From assembly GCA_030760725.1 (NCBI GenBank), contig JASWHV010000003.1, positions 57,178,517 to 57,242,516 on the forward strand: 64,000 nt of DNA, read 5' to 3'. The notes under the pieces are model-generated. The model was not told where the DNA came from, made no database searches, and worked only from the letters and a program-made list of their open reading frames with translations. Positions 44,007 through 54,778 of the stretch are shown here, one piece after another. The DNA comes from Neostapfia colusana (Eukaryota > Streptophyta > Magnoliopsida > Poales > Poaceae). Made by a program: the position numbers and the translations under genes. The number at the start of each line of letters is the position of its first letter. Position 1 is the stretch's first letter.

Positions 44007-44930
44007 TCAGTGACGCTTACGATCCTTGGCAGCATCCATGGCTGCAGGGCCGCCGGGGACCGCCAGCTTCGAGGTGCTGGTCCAGCCCCCTTCGCCCGGC
44101 TCGGTGGGCCGGGCTGTGGGCCGCAGCAACGTCCTCTCGAAGACTCCTTCGGGCATAGGGGCTCCGGTGGAGGCCTTCGTTGAGAGGTCGTCGGCCGTGG
44201 CACTGCCAGTGCGCGGTACATGGCGTAGGTCCAAGGCGAGGAAGTCTTTCTCCAACATCTGCACGTGGAGTAGATAAGCAGCTAGTTGTGGGTCATTGCA
44301 GGAGCATTCACCCTTAACTTGCTTGATGACTAGCTGGGAGTCGCCCTGTGCCAACAACTGGCGAGCGCCCAGAGACAGGGCTGTCTTTAGGCCAAAGATG
44401 AGTGCTTCATACTCTGCCATGTTGTTGGTTGCCTTGAAATTGAGATGCACCATGTACCCAAACTGCTCCCCCGATGGCATGAGAAGCAGTACGCCAGCAC
44501 CGGCCCTCTGCTTTCGCGAGGAGCCATCGAAGAAGAGCGTCCAGTGAGGCCCAGTGAAGACCGGAGCTCGGGGCTTTGGTTCACTGTCTTCGTGGCCCCC
44601 TAGGTTAGTCGTTGTTGGCGTCCACTCGGCCATGAAGTCGGCCAATGCTTGGCTCTTAACTGCATGGTGAGGAAGGAAGTCCAGCTCAAACTCCGCCAAT
44701 TCCTCTACCCATTTAGCGACATTGCCGGTCGTGTTGGGGCTGTGAAGAATGGCCTTCAGCGGGTAGGAGGTGACCACCGAGATTCGGTGGGCTTGAAAGT
44801 AGTGGCGGAGCTTCCTGGATGCCACGAGTACTGCATACAACAGCTTGTGGACCTCCAGGTACCTTGTCTTGGCGTCGTGGAGGACTTCGCTGATGTAGTA
44901 GACAGGCCTCTGGATCGTCCGGACCCTCCC
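44007..44930 (-). pseudogene. Element E paired RNase H domains
   Basis: The end of the RT-linked, degenerate RNase H reads RPVYYISEVLHDAKTRYLE, ASRKLRHYFQAHRISVV, NVAKWVEELAEFELDF and QALADFMAEW. A second, archaeal-type RNase H follows: WTLFFDGSSRKQRAGAGV (Asp), NNMAEYEALIFGL (Glu), AQGDSQLVIKQVKGE (Asp) and HVPRTGSATADDLSTKAS. Two consecutive RNase H domains are a hallmark of the Tat clade. The stretch is open from 44840 to 44007. Confidence 0.87.
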
Positions 44931-45013
44931 CCTAGGCCTGAGATGTCCTCCTCCATTGGCTCAGGCCAACTGGAGGTAGACGGGTCCGGGGGAGCCTCCG
45001 GTAGCTGGGACTC

Positions 45014-45244
45014 GAAGGCTTCTAGGCCGTCTTGGACCACCGGGGGGTCTCGCTGGTCTTCCGGGTGGTCATCCTGGACCCCCGGGAGGACGTCTTGTTC
45101 TCCTGGGAAGTTCCTTTGGACCTCCGGGGGGTTAACCTGGAGCTCTAGGAGGTCCCGATGGTTGTCCGGGAGGTTGTCTTGGTGTTCTCGGAGGTCCCGT
45201 TGGATCTCTGGGAGGTCTTCTTGGAGCCCCGGGAGGTCGTCTTG
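45014..45244 (-). repeat. Heptad (21-bp) repeat coding an acidic insert in E pol
   Basis: Eleven tandem 7-residue units such as QDDLPGL, QEDLPEI, QRDLREH, QDNLPDN, QRNFPGE and QDGLEAF, consensus QxDLPxx. They lie inside an extra segment of about 120-150 residues between LLLYIAATTEVVSMVLIAER and the RPVYYISEVL motif, which adjoin in relatives. The frame is kept through all units. Confidence 0.75.
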
Positions 45245-45390
45245 AGCCTCCGGGGTCTCCTGGTGCTTGTCTTCTGCTACCGGAGCAGGCTGCGGTGACG
45301 AGGGGTCCGGCCGCTCTGCGATCAGAACCATGCTCACCACCTCAGTTGTTGCCGCGATGTAGAGCAGCAAGTGCTCTTCGGGCTCGGGGG

Positions 45391-46300
45391 CTACCATGAT
45401 GGGAAGGGGAGCGCCCGCTCTGCTAGCCTCGGTATAAACCGACTCAGCATGGCTAGGCATCCCATGAGTCTCTGGACATCTTTGATGCGTGCAGGGGGCC
45501 GCATCAGGTCGATGGCCTTGATCTTCTCTGGGTTGGCATCAATTTCTCGGTGTGAGACCAGGAATCCTAGGAGCTTCCCAGAGGATACGCCGAACACACA
45601 CTTGTCAGTGTTCAGCTTAGTGCGCGTGGAGTGCAGTTTGTCAAAGACTAGGGCTAGGTTATCTAACAAGGATGAGCTCTGCCTGACTTCGACAAAGATG
45701 TCATCGACATACACCTCGACTAAGTCTCTTATTAGCTCTCCAAAGGTTTTGTGCATAGCACGTACAAAGGTGGGAAGAGCATTCTTTAGACCATAAGGCA
45801 TAGAGACGTAACAATACAGGCCGTCTACTGTGATGAAAGAAGTGTGTTCTTCATCTTCTCTAGACATAGGGATCTGATGAAAGCCCGAGTAGGCGTCTAG
45901 GAAGCATAGCATATCACTGCCTGATGTAGAGTCTACTATTTGATCTATTCTAAGGAGGGGGAATGGATCTTTGGGACATGCCTTATTGAGACTGGTGTAG
46001 TCGATGCACATCCGGAGCTTCCCGCCGGCCTTCGGGACAACGACGGGGTTCGCCAACCACTGGCGGTGGTGGACTTCCCGTATGAAGCCAGCGTACAACA
46101 GCTTCTTGGTTTCTTCTCGGATGAAGTTCTGCCGCTCGATGGACTGCTTGCAGGGCTTCTGTCGGATCGGCCGGGCATCAGGGAAGATCTTCAGATGGTG
46201 CTCGATCACCTCCCTAGGGATCCCCGGCATCTGCGACGGCTGCCATGCAAACACGTCGACGTTGTGCCGGAGGAAGGTGATGAGCGCGCCTTCCTATTTG
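45391..46300 (-). pseudogene. Element E reverse transcriptase, broken at its end
   Basis: Open from 46254: PREVIEHHLKIFPDARPIRQ, ETKKLLYAGFIREVHHRQW, GGKLRMCIDYTSLNKACPKD, DAYSGFHQIPM, GLKNALPTFVRAMHKTF and the catalytic VYVDDIFVE. It ends RLMGCLAMLSRFIPRLAE and a stop at 45391-45393. About 35 residues expected between ALPF and VAPEPEEHLLLY are deleted, with a frame change. Precedes the heptad insert. Confidence 0.87.
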
Positions 46301-46472
46301 CTGTCCAGGCCCCCGGCTACCCGGGTGGTCTGGGCCGCATCGGCGCCGACTTGGACGACCTTCAGGGGGACGTCGCCCTCGTCAAGCGTTGCACGCGGGG
46401 TGCTGAGGTCGAGGCACGGTGGCGTGCACTCGGGTGGAGCTGGCCTGGTTCTGCACCGCCAGGGGCTGGTGC

Positions 46473-46950
46473 TCAGGCTGTTGCAAGTGCCTGGAGCTTC
46501 TCCAAGGCTGATTCTGCAGCAGTGCGGTATCCACGAATCTTGAGGACACCTGTTGGTGTGGGCATCTTCAAGACGAGGTAGCCGTAGTGGGCTACCGCCA
46601 TAAATCGGTACAGTGCTGGCCTGCCGATTATGGCGTTGAAGGGGAGGTCGATCTCCGCTACGTCGAACAGAATGTACTCTGTTCGATAGTTGTCCGGTGC
46701 CCCAAAGGTCACCGGAAGGCTGATGTTACCGTAGGGGACGACTTGTCCCGGCCCTACCCCTGAGAACGGGCTCGATGGGGTGAGCTTGGCCATCGGGATC
46801 TGCAGCTTCTAGAAAGCTGCGCGGCTGATGAGGTTCAACCCAGCCCCGCCATCTACCAGAACGTGGTACATCCTCACGTTGGCGATAGTGGGAGCTACCA
46901 AGAGCGGTAGTTGGCCGGCCCCAGCCATGTTCCTGGGGCAGTCGGTGGTG
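46473..46950 (-). pseudogene. Element E protease, interrupted by one stop
   Basis: HVLVDGGAGLNLISRAAF carries the catalytic Asp (codon 46851-46853). It is in frame with gag and ends at TAG 46809-46811. The same frame resumes MAKLTPSSPFSG, VTFGAPDNYRTEYILFDV and DLPFNAIIGRPALYRFMA, the second protease motif. Without that stop gag and protease would be one frame. RT follows in another frame. Confidence 0.83.
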
Positions 46951-48811
46951 TCAAAGCTGATGGGGGTTCCCATCCACTTGAGGTGCGGTGCGGCACTTGG
47001 GAGAGGAGCCACCGACGCTACCGCTCGGCGCAGAGTCTTAACTGCGCTTCGGGACGAGGGGTCAGCGGACCCGCCGTAGATGATGTAGAGCGTCTTCCGG
47101 CGCTCATCGTCGCTGGAGCTGGAGTCCTCATGGTTGTGTATCGCCTTCACGGTGCGCTGAGGCTCCTGGAACTCTGCCTGGTGGTCGAAGTTGTCTTGGG
47201 TGTCGACCTTCTGCTTGCCCTCCCTTTGACGGAAGGGAGGGGCGTCAGCACGCGGTTGCTTCCCCTTGCGGAAGCGCTCCACGAGCTTCTGAATCTCCCG
47301 GCACTCAGCAGCAGTATGGCTACTGGTGTTGTGCACGGGGCACGGCTCACCTTGGTCACCATCTGGAGCTGGTGACTGTCGCTGCCTCTTGTCGGGGCGT
47401 GGCCCCCGAGCTCCACTGGGTGCTGCTGCTGCAGCAACGGGAGCTGCGGTCGGTGGCTTCATCTTGCCACCGCCTCGGTTCTTGATCTTCTTGCTGCTTC
47501 CATGGGAAGCAGTGCCAGATCCGGGCTGTCCTCCTGATTCGGAGGCTGGCTGTGAGTGCCAGTTCCGCCCTTCTGCTGCCCTGGTGCACTTGTCCGCCAG
47601 GCTGAAGAGCTCTGAGACGTCGCACACTTCTCTGGTCGCGAGCTTCTCGAGCATCTTCGTATCCCGTACACCCTGCTGGAACGCCACCACCACACAAGCA
47701 TTTTGGATATGCGGGATTGTGTTCCGTACCTGGGAGAACCGCTGGATGAAGGAGCGCAGCGTCTCTCCAGGCTGTTGTTGGATGGCATGGAGGTCGAGCT
47801 CCATGCCAGGCCGGGTGTAGGAGCTGCCGAAGTTCGCAGTGAACTGCCGGTAGAGCTCTCCCCAGGAGGTTATGGAACCCTGGGGGAGATTCATGAGCCA
47901 AGACCGAGCTAGGCCGGTCAAGGCGATGGGGAACTAGTTGGCCATGACGGCCTCATCCCCTCCTGCAGCAAGGATGGCGGTGGAGTAGATCTGGAGGAAC
48001 TCCGCCGAGTTGACGCTGCCGTTGTACTTCTTGGGCAGGTGCGGCTGGAACTTGCGCGGCCACTTCGCGAAGCGAAGGTGTGGCGCCAGGGCCACACATC
48101 CTGCTCCTGTCGCTGCAGGTATTGGTGCTGCGAACGCTTGGTTCGCAGCAGGCATTGTGTACCCCGGTATGGGCAAGGCTGCGCCATAGACCGGGGGCAC
48201 CATTTGCAGGGCATATGCTGCATAGCGTATGCCTGGGGCAGAGATCGCGTAGCGAACGTCTGCGGCTCAGGCTGGGTCGAGATGGTTGACATGCTGTCGC
48301 CGGCCTCTTGGTTGCGACGCCTTTCTAGGCGTCGCTCGATGACCACTCGAGCATCCTTGCCCAGGTGGCGTCTTTCTAGCTCTGACCTCAGGTCCGCCGA
48401 TGGGAGCCTGGTGGAGCGAGAGTCTGCCGTCTGCCCGTCAACCGTTGTCGTGCGTGTCAGCGACACAGCCGGTTGACTGGGACGTCGTCCCCGCCGAAGT
48501 TGAGGGTTGGCAGCGGTGACGATGAGACGGTCTACGTCGCGAATCCACTACTGGGTCGCTGACTGAGGCGCGTCCCCAGCAGGTGGATTGTGCAGTAGCG
48601 CTCGTACTGCAGCTAGTGCGTTCCCGTGGGAGACACTCAGCACTGCAGTGGATCTTGGGCTTGCTTGAGTCGGCGCTGCCGGAGTCGGCTGCTGGCTTCT
48701 AGCTTGCACCGACACACTCCGTCCTGAGTGTGTCGAGACGTTGTCCCCGCTGGTCACCGTTCGTCGTGAACGTGGGCGGGGAGAGCTTGGCGCTGAAGGA
48801 AGCTTCGTCAT
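46851..48811 (-). pseudogene. gag: Element E gag, broken
   Basis: The likely ATG is at 48811 (MTKLPSAPSSPRPRSRRTV), 37 nt after the PBS. There is a stop at 48548-48550, a shift between 48460 and 48200 and a TAG at 47934-47936. The capsid core reads LARSWLMNLPQGSITSWGEL, YRQFTANFGSSY, RSFIQRFSQVRNTIP and VVAFQQGVRDTKMLEKLA. A knuckle-like CPVHNTSSHTAAEC has His in place of the second Cys (CX2HX4HX4C), seen in this clade. The protease follows in the same frame. Confidence 0.84.
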
Positions 48812-48847
48812 CTTCGTCGGTGAAAGCCTGTCGCGCAAGGGAAAAGC

Positions 48848-48865
48848 CCCCTACCTGGCGCGCCA
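48848..48865 (-). other. Primer-binding site of element E
   Basis: TGGCGCGCCAGGTAGGGG on the - strand, two bases after the LTR end. It starts TGG as all tRNA-primed sites do but is not the initiator-Met type; the tRNA cannot be named safely. Confidence 0.7.
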
Positions 48866-48867
48866 AA

Positions 48868-50039
48868 TGTCGAGTGTGTTGCCGACACTTCCCCCGGACC
48901 TGCTCTGGGCAGCCCGCGGAGGTTCTTTTTCAGAGGGGCTAGTCACTTACGGAGAGCTTACGCGTTAGGGACGATTGAAGGAGAAGCTTGACACAGAGAT
49001 TTTTACGTGGTTCAGGCCGCCGGAGCGTAAAACCCTACGTCCACGGTGAGCAGAGAAGCTCGTTGTATTGCTTGGTGCTCAGGAGCGAACCCTGCGTGAG
49101 AGTGTGTAAAAGGCGAACCCTTGCTAACGTTGCCTACCCGAGCCTTTTATAGTCCAAGGCTCGGGTGGCTTACAAGGTGGGCCCGGGACCCGACAGGTGG
49201 TCCCGGGGAGATTGCCTGCTATCTACCGTATCCGCAGTTACGCCAGCAGTTGTCTCTGGTGAGGGCTTCTAAGTCTTTGTTCTGCCGCCCTGCCCATGCC
49301 ACAAGCTAGTCGTAGTGGTTGATGATGGCAGGGGTGGCAGGGGATGTCTTGTCGCTGTGTTTATTGGCGTACAGCCTCTGACGCGGTGCGCCAGTCTTCA
49401 CTGCGATGTGATTGGGCGCAACGGCACCTGACAGAGGCGTGCTCCGCGTCTCCACGCCTTGGGAAGGCGCGGGTCTTGAATACCTTGTACGGGCAAGATA
49501 TGGCGCGTCTTTACTCTTGCTGCCTACCGCGCGGGGGCGGGCGGCGCTGCTCTTTTGGCCACGTGGCAGGCCCGGAGCCCTCCTCTGAGGAGAGGGGGTC
49601 CAGCCCCGCTGGACACGTGGAGCCTTTGGAGCTCTCCCCGCAGAGGGGTGAGGCCCGGCTCTGCTGACCACGCGGCGGGCCCGGAGCTCTCCTCTGAGGA
49701 GAGGGAGGTCCAGCCCTGCTGGACACGTGGAGCCTTCGGAGCTCTCCCCGCGGAGGGGGGAGGTCCGGCTCTGCTGGCCACGTGGCGGGCCCGGAGCTCT
49801 CCTCTGAGGAGAGGGAGGTCCGGCCCCGCTGGACACGTGGAGCCTTCGGAGCTCTCCCCACATATGGGGGAGGTCCGGCTCTGTTGGCCACGTGGCGGGC
49901 CCTGAGCTTTCCTCTGAGGAGAGGGACGTCCGGCCCTGCTGGACACGTGGTGCCTTCGGAGCTCTCCCTGCGGAGAAGGGCGAGGTCCTTAGGCAGTTTC
50001 CCCTGTACGCGGGGGTACCCCATATTGAGGGTACCGACA
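48868..50039 (-). repeat. Element E 5' LTR (1172 bp)
   Basis: TGTCGAGTGTG to GGTACCGACA on the + strand. It holds CACGTG repeat units (49545-49985) and, at 49137-49165, the TATA box inside 10-bp inverted arms. It is flanked on the right by the target duplication. Confidence 0.93.
49137..49165 (-). promoter_or_regulatory. TATA box within an inverted repeat (E 5' LTR)
   Basis: CCCGAGCCTT at 49137-49146 and AAGGCTCGGG at 49156-49165; the - strand TATAAAAG lies at 49144-49151, at the arm/loop boundary. Confidence 0.72.
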
Positions 50040-50044
50040 AACCT
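50040..50044. repeat. Right target-site duplication of element E
   Basis: aacct, identical to 31329-31333. C leader sequence continues from here. Confidence 0.93.
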
Positions 50045-50083
50045 AAACTTCTATTTTGTATTATACTCAACTCTCTCTCACAG

Positions 50084-51250
50084 ATGGTGAGGGAAAACGC
50101 CAGCCGTCAAAGGAGGAACGTTCGTGGCAACCATGAACCACAAGAGGATGGCCACGATGAATTTCCTGAGAATGGTAACGCCGGGGCTGGTGCAAACAAG
50201 CTTGAACGGTTGATGGCTATGCAGAACCAGCTCATGCAAACTATGATCCAAACTTTGGGTCAGCTGCAATCCAACAACAACAACAATCCTAACCCCGTTC
50301 CTGCACCACCACCGCTACCACCGCTGGCTCCCAACAGAATTGGAGAGTTCATGAGGACTCGACCGCCTACTTTTGCACAAGCTAATGATCCCATAGAGGC
50401 TGATGATTGGTTGAAGTCCATAGAGAATAACCTTGCTATTGTTCAGTGCAATGATCAGGAGAAAGTTCTCTTCGCATCGCACCAACTTATGGGAGCAACC
50501 GCTGACTGGTGGGATGCTCTTTACAATGCTCATGACAACCAGGAGACTATCACTTGGGTTGAGTTCAAAGAGAGTTTCCGCTCTCATTACGTCCCTGCTG
50601 GAGTCATGATGCTTAAAAGGCAAGAGTTCGAAGGTCTCCGCCAAGGAAAGAAGAGCGTGAATGAGTACCTCAACAAGTTCACACAGCTTTCAAGATATGC
50701 TCCAGAAGACGTCAACTCGGGTCAAAGGAAGCAATACTTGTTCATGAGAGGGTTGAACAATGAGATCCAAGTTCAGCTGCTCAACAACGACTATGCAAAC
50801 TTCCAGAAACTTGTTGACAAAGCTATAGTGGTTGAGAGCAAGATCCGTGAGATCGAGCAAGAGGGCAAGAAAAAGATGCCATACCAGCCACAAGGGAGCA
50901 ATGTATGTCCCCGTTTCATGCCCCCAGCTGCACCACAGTATGGCTCGTCCGCTTCTACTTTCCGCTCTGCAAATCCACCTCGCCCTAATCAGCCACGGCA
51001 GCAACGTCCTGTCATGCAAGCACCTTGTGTGCCTTTGCCTTCTGCGCCCCGTCCCAACATGGGCGCCTATGCTCAAAACCACCCTCGCCTCAACGTTCCT
51101 GCTGTCTTGGGCAACAAGGCATGCTTTTCATGCAGAGAGACGGGACACTTTGCAAGTCAGTGCCCGAGGAAGGGCCTTGGACAGCCGACCAACGCGCCCA
51201 AGCAGAACCCATGGCCGAACGGAGGAGCTAATCAAGGTAACCGTGGATAG
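50084..51250 (+). CDS. gag: Element C gag, full length
   Basis: ATG at 50084 (MVRENASRQRRNVRGN), right after ctctctctcacag. Residues 40-90 hold a coiled coil and a Pro-rich stretch. The capsid core reads RTRPPTFAQANDPIEADDWL, FASHQLMGATADWWDALY, FKESFRSHYVPAGVM, FEGLRQGKKSVNEYLNKF and YLFMRGLNNEIQVQL. The zinc knuckle is CFSCRETGHFASQC near 51122-51163. The frame ends TAG at 51248-51250, about where Gag ends in relatives. Two more stops follow at 51299-51304 before the protease, all in one frame. Gag itself looks usable; it now lies 19 kb from its promoter because E sits in the leader. Confidence 0.92.
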   Translation: MVRENASRQRRNVRGNHEPQEDGHDEFPENGNAGAGANKLERLMAMQNQLMQTMIQTLGQLQSNNNNNPNPVPAPPPLPPLAPNRIGEFMRTRPPTFAQANDPIEADDWLKSIENNLAIVQCNDQEKVLFASHQLMGATADWWDALYNAHDNQETITWVEFKESFRSHYVPAGVMMLKRQEFEGLRQGKKSVNEYLNKFTQLSRYAPEDVNSGQRKQYLFMRGLNNEIQVQLLNNDYANFQKLVDKAIVVESKIREIEQEGKKKMPYQPQGSNVCPRFMPPAAPQYGSSASTFRSANPPRPNQPRQQRPVMQAPCVPLPSAPRPNMGAYAQNHPRLNVPAVLGNKACFSCRETGHFASQCPRKGLGQPTNAPKQNPWPNGGANQGNRG

Positions 51251-51304
51251 CAGAACTACGCTCGTGGCAACATGAATCATGTATCCGCTAAGGAGGCGTA
51301 ATAG

Positions 51305-52426
51305 GCTGAGGACGTCGTGATTGGTATGTTCCTTGCCAACTCTAACCCAGCTACTGTTTTATTTGATTCCGGGGCATCCCATTCATTCATATTATCCAAG
51401 TATGTTGCCAAGTATAATCTGCCCATATCACACATGAAATATACTATGTTGGTTAATTCTCCCGGTGGAGAGATGAGGACTAATATAGTATGTCCAAAAG
51501 TAAACCTTAAAATAAGGGGGGTAGACTTTCTTGCCAAACTTATTATCTTGGATTCTCAAGGGCTTGATATAATACTTGGAATGGAGTGGTTAAGCAAGCA
51601 CAACGAAGTAATTCAATGTGCTGAGAGGAGCGTGCAGTTGACAAATGAGCACGGTACTCGTATTAAGTTCGAGTCAGCCCAACCGGCAACCGAGAAGGTA
51701 GCGTTGAACCACGTCGAAGAAGCAACATTGGAAAGCATTTCGGTGGTTCAAGAGTTTTCAGTTGTGTTCCCGGAAGAACTTCCTGGTATGCCACCTGACC
51801 GGGACATTGAATTTGTCATTGATTTAGTACCTGGAACTGCACCTATAGCGAAAAGGCCATATAGGATGCCCGTTAATGAACTAGTGGAACTTAAGAAGCA
51901 AATTCAGGAGCAGCTAGAAAAAGGTTTTATACGCCCAAGCTCGTCACCCTGGGGAGCCCCCGTGCTCTTCGTAGACAAGAAGGATGAGACCCAAAGAATG
52001 TGTGTAGATTATAGGTCTCTCAATAAGGTGATGATCAAGAATAAATACCTGCTACCCCGTATAGAGGACCTGTTCGACCAAATGAAAGGTGCTCGAATTT
52101 TCTCCAAGATTGATCTTCGGTCGGGATACTTCCAGCTGAAGATTAAGCCCTCCGATATACCCAAGACTGCATTTCGAACACGGTATGGTTCGTATGAATA
52201 TACCGTTATGTCTTTTGGGTTAACGAATGCACCCGCATATTTTATGTACCTCATGAATAAGGTCTTCATGGAGTACTTGGACAAGTTTTTCATGGTTTTC
52301 ATCGATGATATCATGGTGTATTCAAAAAGCAAGGAAGAATATGAAGAACATTTGAGATTGACATTGCAGAAACTGCGAGAGCATCAATTGTATGCCAAGT
52401 TCAGCAAATATCAATTTTGGCTATAG
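51305..52426 (+). pseudogene. Element C protease and reverse transcriptase
   Basis: In the gag frame after three stops. Protease: VLFDSGASHSFILSKYV (catalytic Asp intact) and LDIILGMEWLSKH. RT: FSVVFPEELPGMPPDRDIEF, KRPYRMPVNELVELK, GFIRPSSSPWGAPVLFV, MCVDYRSLNKV, FSKIDLRSGYFQLKI, MSFGLTNAPAYFMYLMN and the catalytic MVFIDDIMVYS. It ends QFWL and TAG at 52424-52426, where relatives have Lys. A shift follows within 15 bp. Confidence 0.9.
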
Positions 52427-53230
52427 GAGATATCGTCCTAGGCCACATCATCTCCGAGAGAGGAGTATCGGTTGATCCCGGAAAAGTGGGAGATGTTCTG
52501 AAGTGGAACCAACCGCAGAACGTGAGAGATATTCGGAGTTTCTTGGGATGGCTGGATACTATCACCGGTTCATCAAGGATTTCTCCAAAATAACGAAGCC
52601 TATGACTGAATTGCTAATGAAGGGAAAAGCATTTCAGTGGACACTAGCGTGTCAAGAAAGCTTTGAGGAGCTCAAGAAAAGGCTAACCACAGCGCCGGTT
52701 TTGGTATTACCGTACGCCAGCAAGAGTTTCGACATATATTGTGACGCATCAATACAAGGGCTTGGATGTGTGCTCATGCAAGAAGGACAAGTGGTAGCCT
52801 ATGCGTCGAGACAACTAAAGAAACACGAGCTGAATTACCCCACACATGACTTGGAACTCGCAACCGTGGTGCATGCCTTGAAGATTTGGAGGCATTATAT
52901 CCTTGGCCACCGATGTGAGATCTATACGGATCACAAAAGCCTCAAGTATATATTCATGCAAACGGATCTGAATTTGAGGCAACGTCGATGGTTGGAACTC
53001 ATCAAGGACTATGATGTTGGAATCAACTATCACCCCGGAAGGGCCAATGTAGTAGCTGATGCGTTGAGCCGAAAGGGAGCATGTCACCAACTCACGGTTC
53101 GGGAGCTACCGCCCGAGCTGCGCAAAGAGTTCGAACGGTTACATCTCGGGTTCTTGAACGAGATGGAAGTGATAGAACTCAACTCCTTGCTGGAACAAGA
53201 GATACGAGATGGCCAAGCAACGGATGAGGA
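52427..53230 (+). pseudogene. Element C RT end and RNase H
   Basis: GHIISERGVSVDPGK and another shift near 52540 lead to FLGMAGYYHRFIKDFSK. RNase H: SFDIYCDASIQGLGCVL (Asp), DLELATVVHALKIW (Glu), IYTDHKSLKYIFMQ (Asp) and HPGRANVVADALSRK. A further shift near 53235 breaks the link to integrase. The catalytic residues are all present. Confidence 0.88.
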
Positions 53231-54255
53231 AATCAAGGGAAGAACAAGGCATAGAAAAGGATTTCAAGGAAAACGAGAAGGGTACGCTTTGGTTAGTGAA
53301 AAGGATTTGTGTGCCTAACGAGAAGCACATCCGTGACACGATATTAAAGGAGGCACATGACTCACCTTATTCCATACATCCCGGCAGTACAAAGATGTAC
53401 AAGGACCTGAAAACTTGTTATTGGTGGGATGGTATGAAAAGGGACATAGCTGAGTATGTTGCCTTATGTGACACGTGCCAACGGGTGAAGGCCGAACGTC
53501 AAAGACCCGCTGGACTGTTGCAACCATTGAAAGTACCCGAGTGGAAGTGGCAAGACATCAGCATGGATTTCATCATCGGATTACCACGTACTCGGTCGGG
53601 TTACGACTCCATCTGGGTTATTGTGGACCGATTGACGAAAACAACCCATTTTCTTCCTATTAGAACCACGTACCGCGTCGTAGAACTAGCCAAGCTGTAC
53701 ATGGAGCAAATCGTGCGCCGTCATGGAGTTCCAAAGAGGATAGCTTCAGATCGGGATACCCAATTTACCTCTAGGTTCTGGAAGAAGCTGTATGAAGCTA
53801 TGGGTACACGACTGGATTTCAGCTCCGCTTATCACCCGCAAACCGACGGGCAAACTGAGAGGACAAATCAAATTTTAGAAGACATGTTGAGAGCCTGCGC
53901 CTTGAAACATGGGCGTAGATGGGATAGGAGCTTGCCGTATGCTGAGTTCTCATACAATAACAGCTATCAAGCCAGCTTGAAGATGTCATCTTTCGAAGCA
54001 TTGTATGGTATACGGTGTAGAACGCCACTGTTCTGGAATGAGACCGGAGAGAACCAAGTGTTTGGACCTGAAGTGCTGCAAGACACCGAGAAGCAAGTCC
54101 AAACAATACAGGAGAACTTGAAGGCTGCTCAGTCACGACAAAAATGTTATGCGGACAATAGGCGAAGAAAGTTGACCTTCGAAGTAGGAGACTTCGTGTA
54201 CCTTAATGTTCACCTATCCGTGGCCAACGACGTTTCAACGTCAAAGGCAAGTTAG
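53231..54255 (+). pseudogene. Element C integrase
   Basis: Open from 53209 to 54255. Zinc site: EAHDSPYSIHPGS and CDTCQRVKAE. Core: DISMDFIIGLPRT (Asp), IASDRDTQFTSRFW (Asp) and QTDGQTERTNQILED (Glu), all intact. EFSYNNSYQASLKMSSFEAL and the FEVGDFVYLNV fold follow. A 1-bp loss near 54215 shifts the frame just before the KLAPRYIGPFKI segment. Confidence 0.9.
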
Positions 54256-54698
54256 CACCTCGCTACATCGGGCCATTTAAGATTTTGGGCAAGCGAGGAG
54301 AGGTAGCTTATGAACTAGAGCTCCCAACGCACCTCTCCGACGTGCATGACGTGTTTCACGTATCCCAGCTCAAGAAGTGCTTGAGAGTACCAGAAGAACA
54401 AGTACCGATGGATGAGCTCGAGCTTCAAGAGGACCTGACCTACGTAGAGCACCCTGTCCAAATTTCAGACGTGAAGGAAAGGGTCACGAGGAACAAAGTG
54501 ATCCGTTGGTGCAAGGTACAGTGGAGCCATCACACGGAAGCCGAAGCTACATGGGAGCGTGAGGAAGACCTCAAGGCAGAATTTCCTCACCTATTCTCTA
54601 CTCTATCGAATCTCGAGGGCGAGATTCAGTTTAAGGGGGGTAGGTTTGTAACACCCTCAATTTTATATTCATGCATTGCATATAGAAAAACATTATAA
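54256..54698 (+). pseudogene. Element C integrase end and chromodomain, running into the 3' LTR
   Basis: KLAPRYIGPFKILGKRGEVA and HDVFHVSQLKKCLRVPEE end the integrase. The chromodomain follows: DLTYVEHPVQISDVKERVTR, NKVIRWCKVQWSHHTEAEA and TWEREEDLKAEFPHLFS. This places C in the Tekay/Del group. There is no stop before the LTR: the frame crosses the polypurine tract and ends at 54696-54698, 52 nt inside the LTR. Confidence 0.9.
54633..54644 (+). other. Polypurine tract of element C
   Basis: AAGGGGGGTAGG, two bases before the LTR start TGTAACACC at 54647. Confidence 0.88.
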
Positions 54699-54778
54699 AA
54701 GAAATAGAAATGGGAAAGAATCATAAAAATGGGAGAAAGATAGCTGAAAAGAGCCAATTCTAATTCGCCGAGGAGCGT

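Larger units (their letters stand above)
31334..50039 (-). mobile_element. Element E: Tat-clade Ty3/gypsy element (RIRE2/Retand-like), - strand
   Basis: Order on the - strand: 5' LTR (48868-50039), PBS, gag, protease, RT, two RNase H domains, integrase, 3' region with an antisense ORF, 3' LTR (31334-32446). A copia element F lies in the antisense ORF. Perfect 5-bp target duplication. The paired RNase H domains and lack of a chromodomain mark the Tat clade. All coding parts have stops, shifts or small deletions. Confidence 0.9.

Noticed and set aside
42822..48968. Many + strand open frames opposite the E gag and pol
   Set aside because: Shadows of the GC-rich coding sequence on the - strand.
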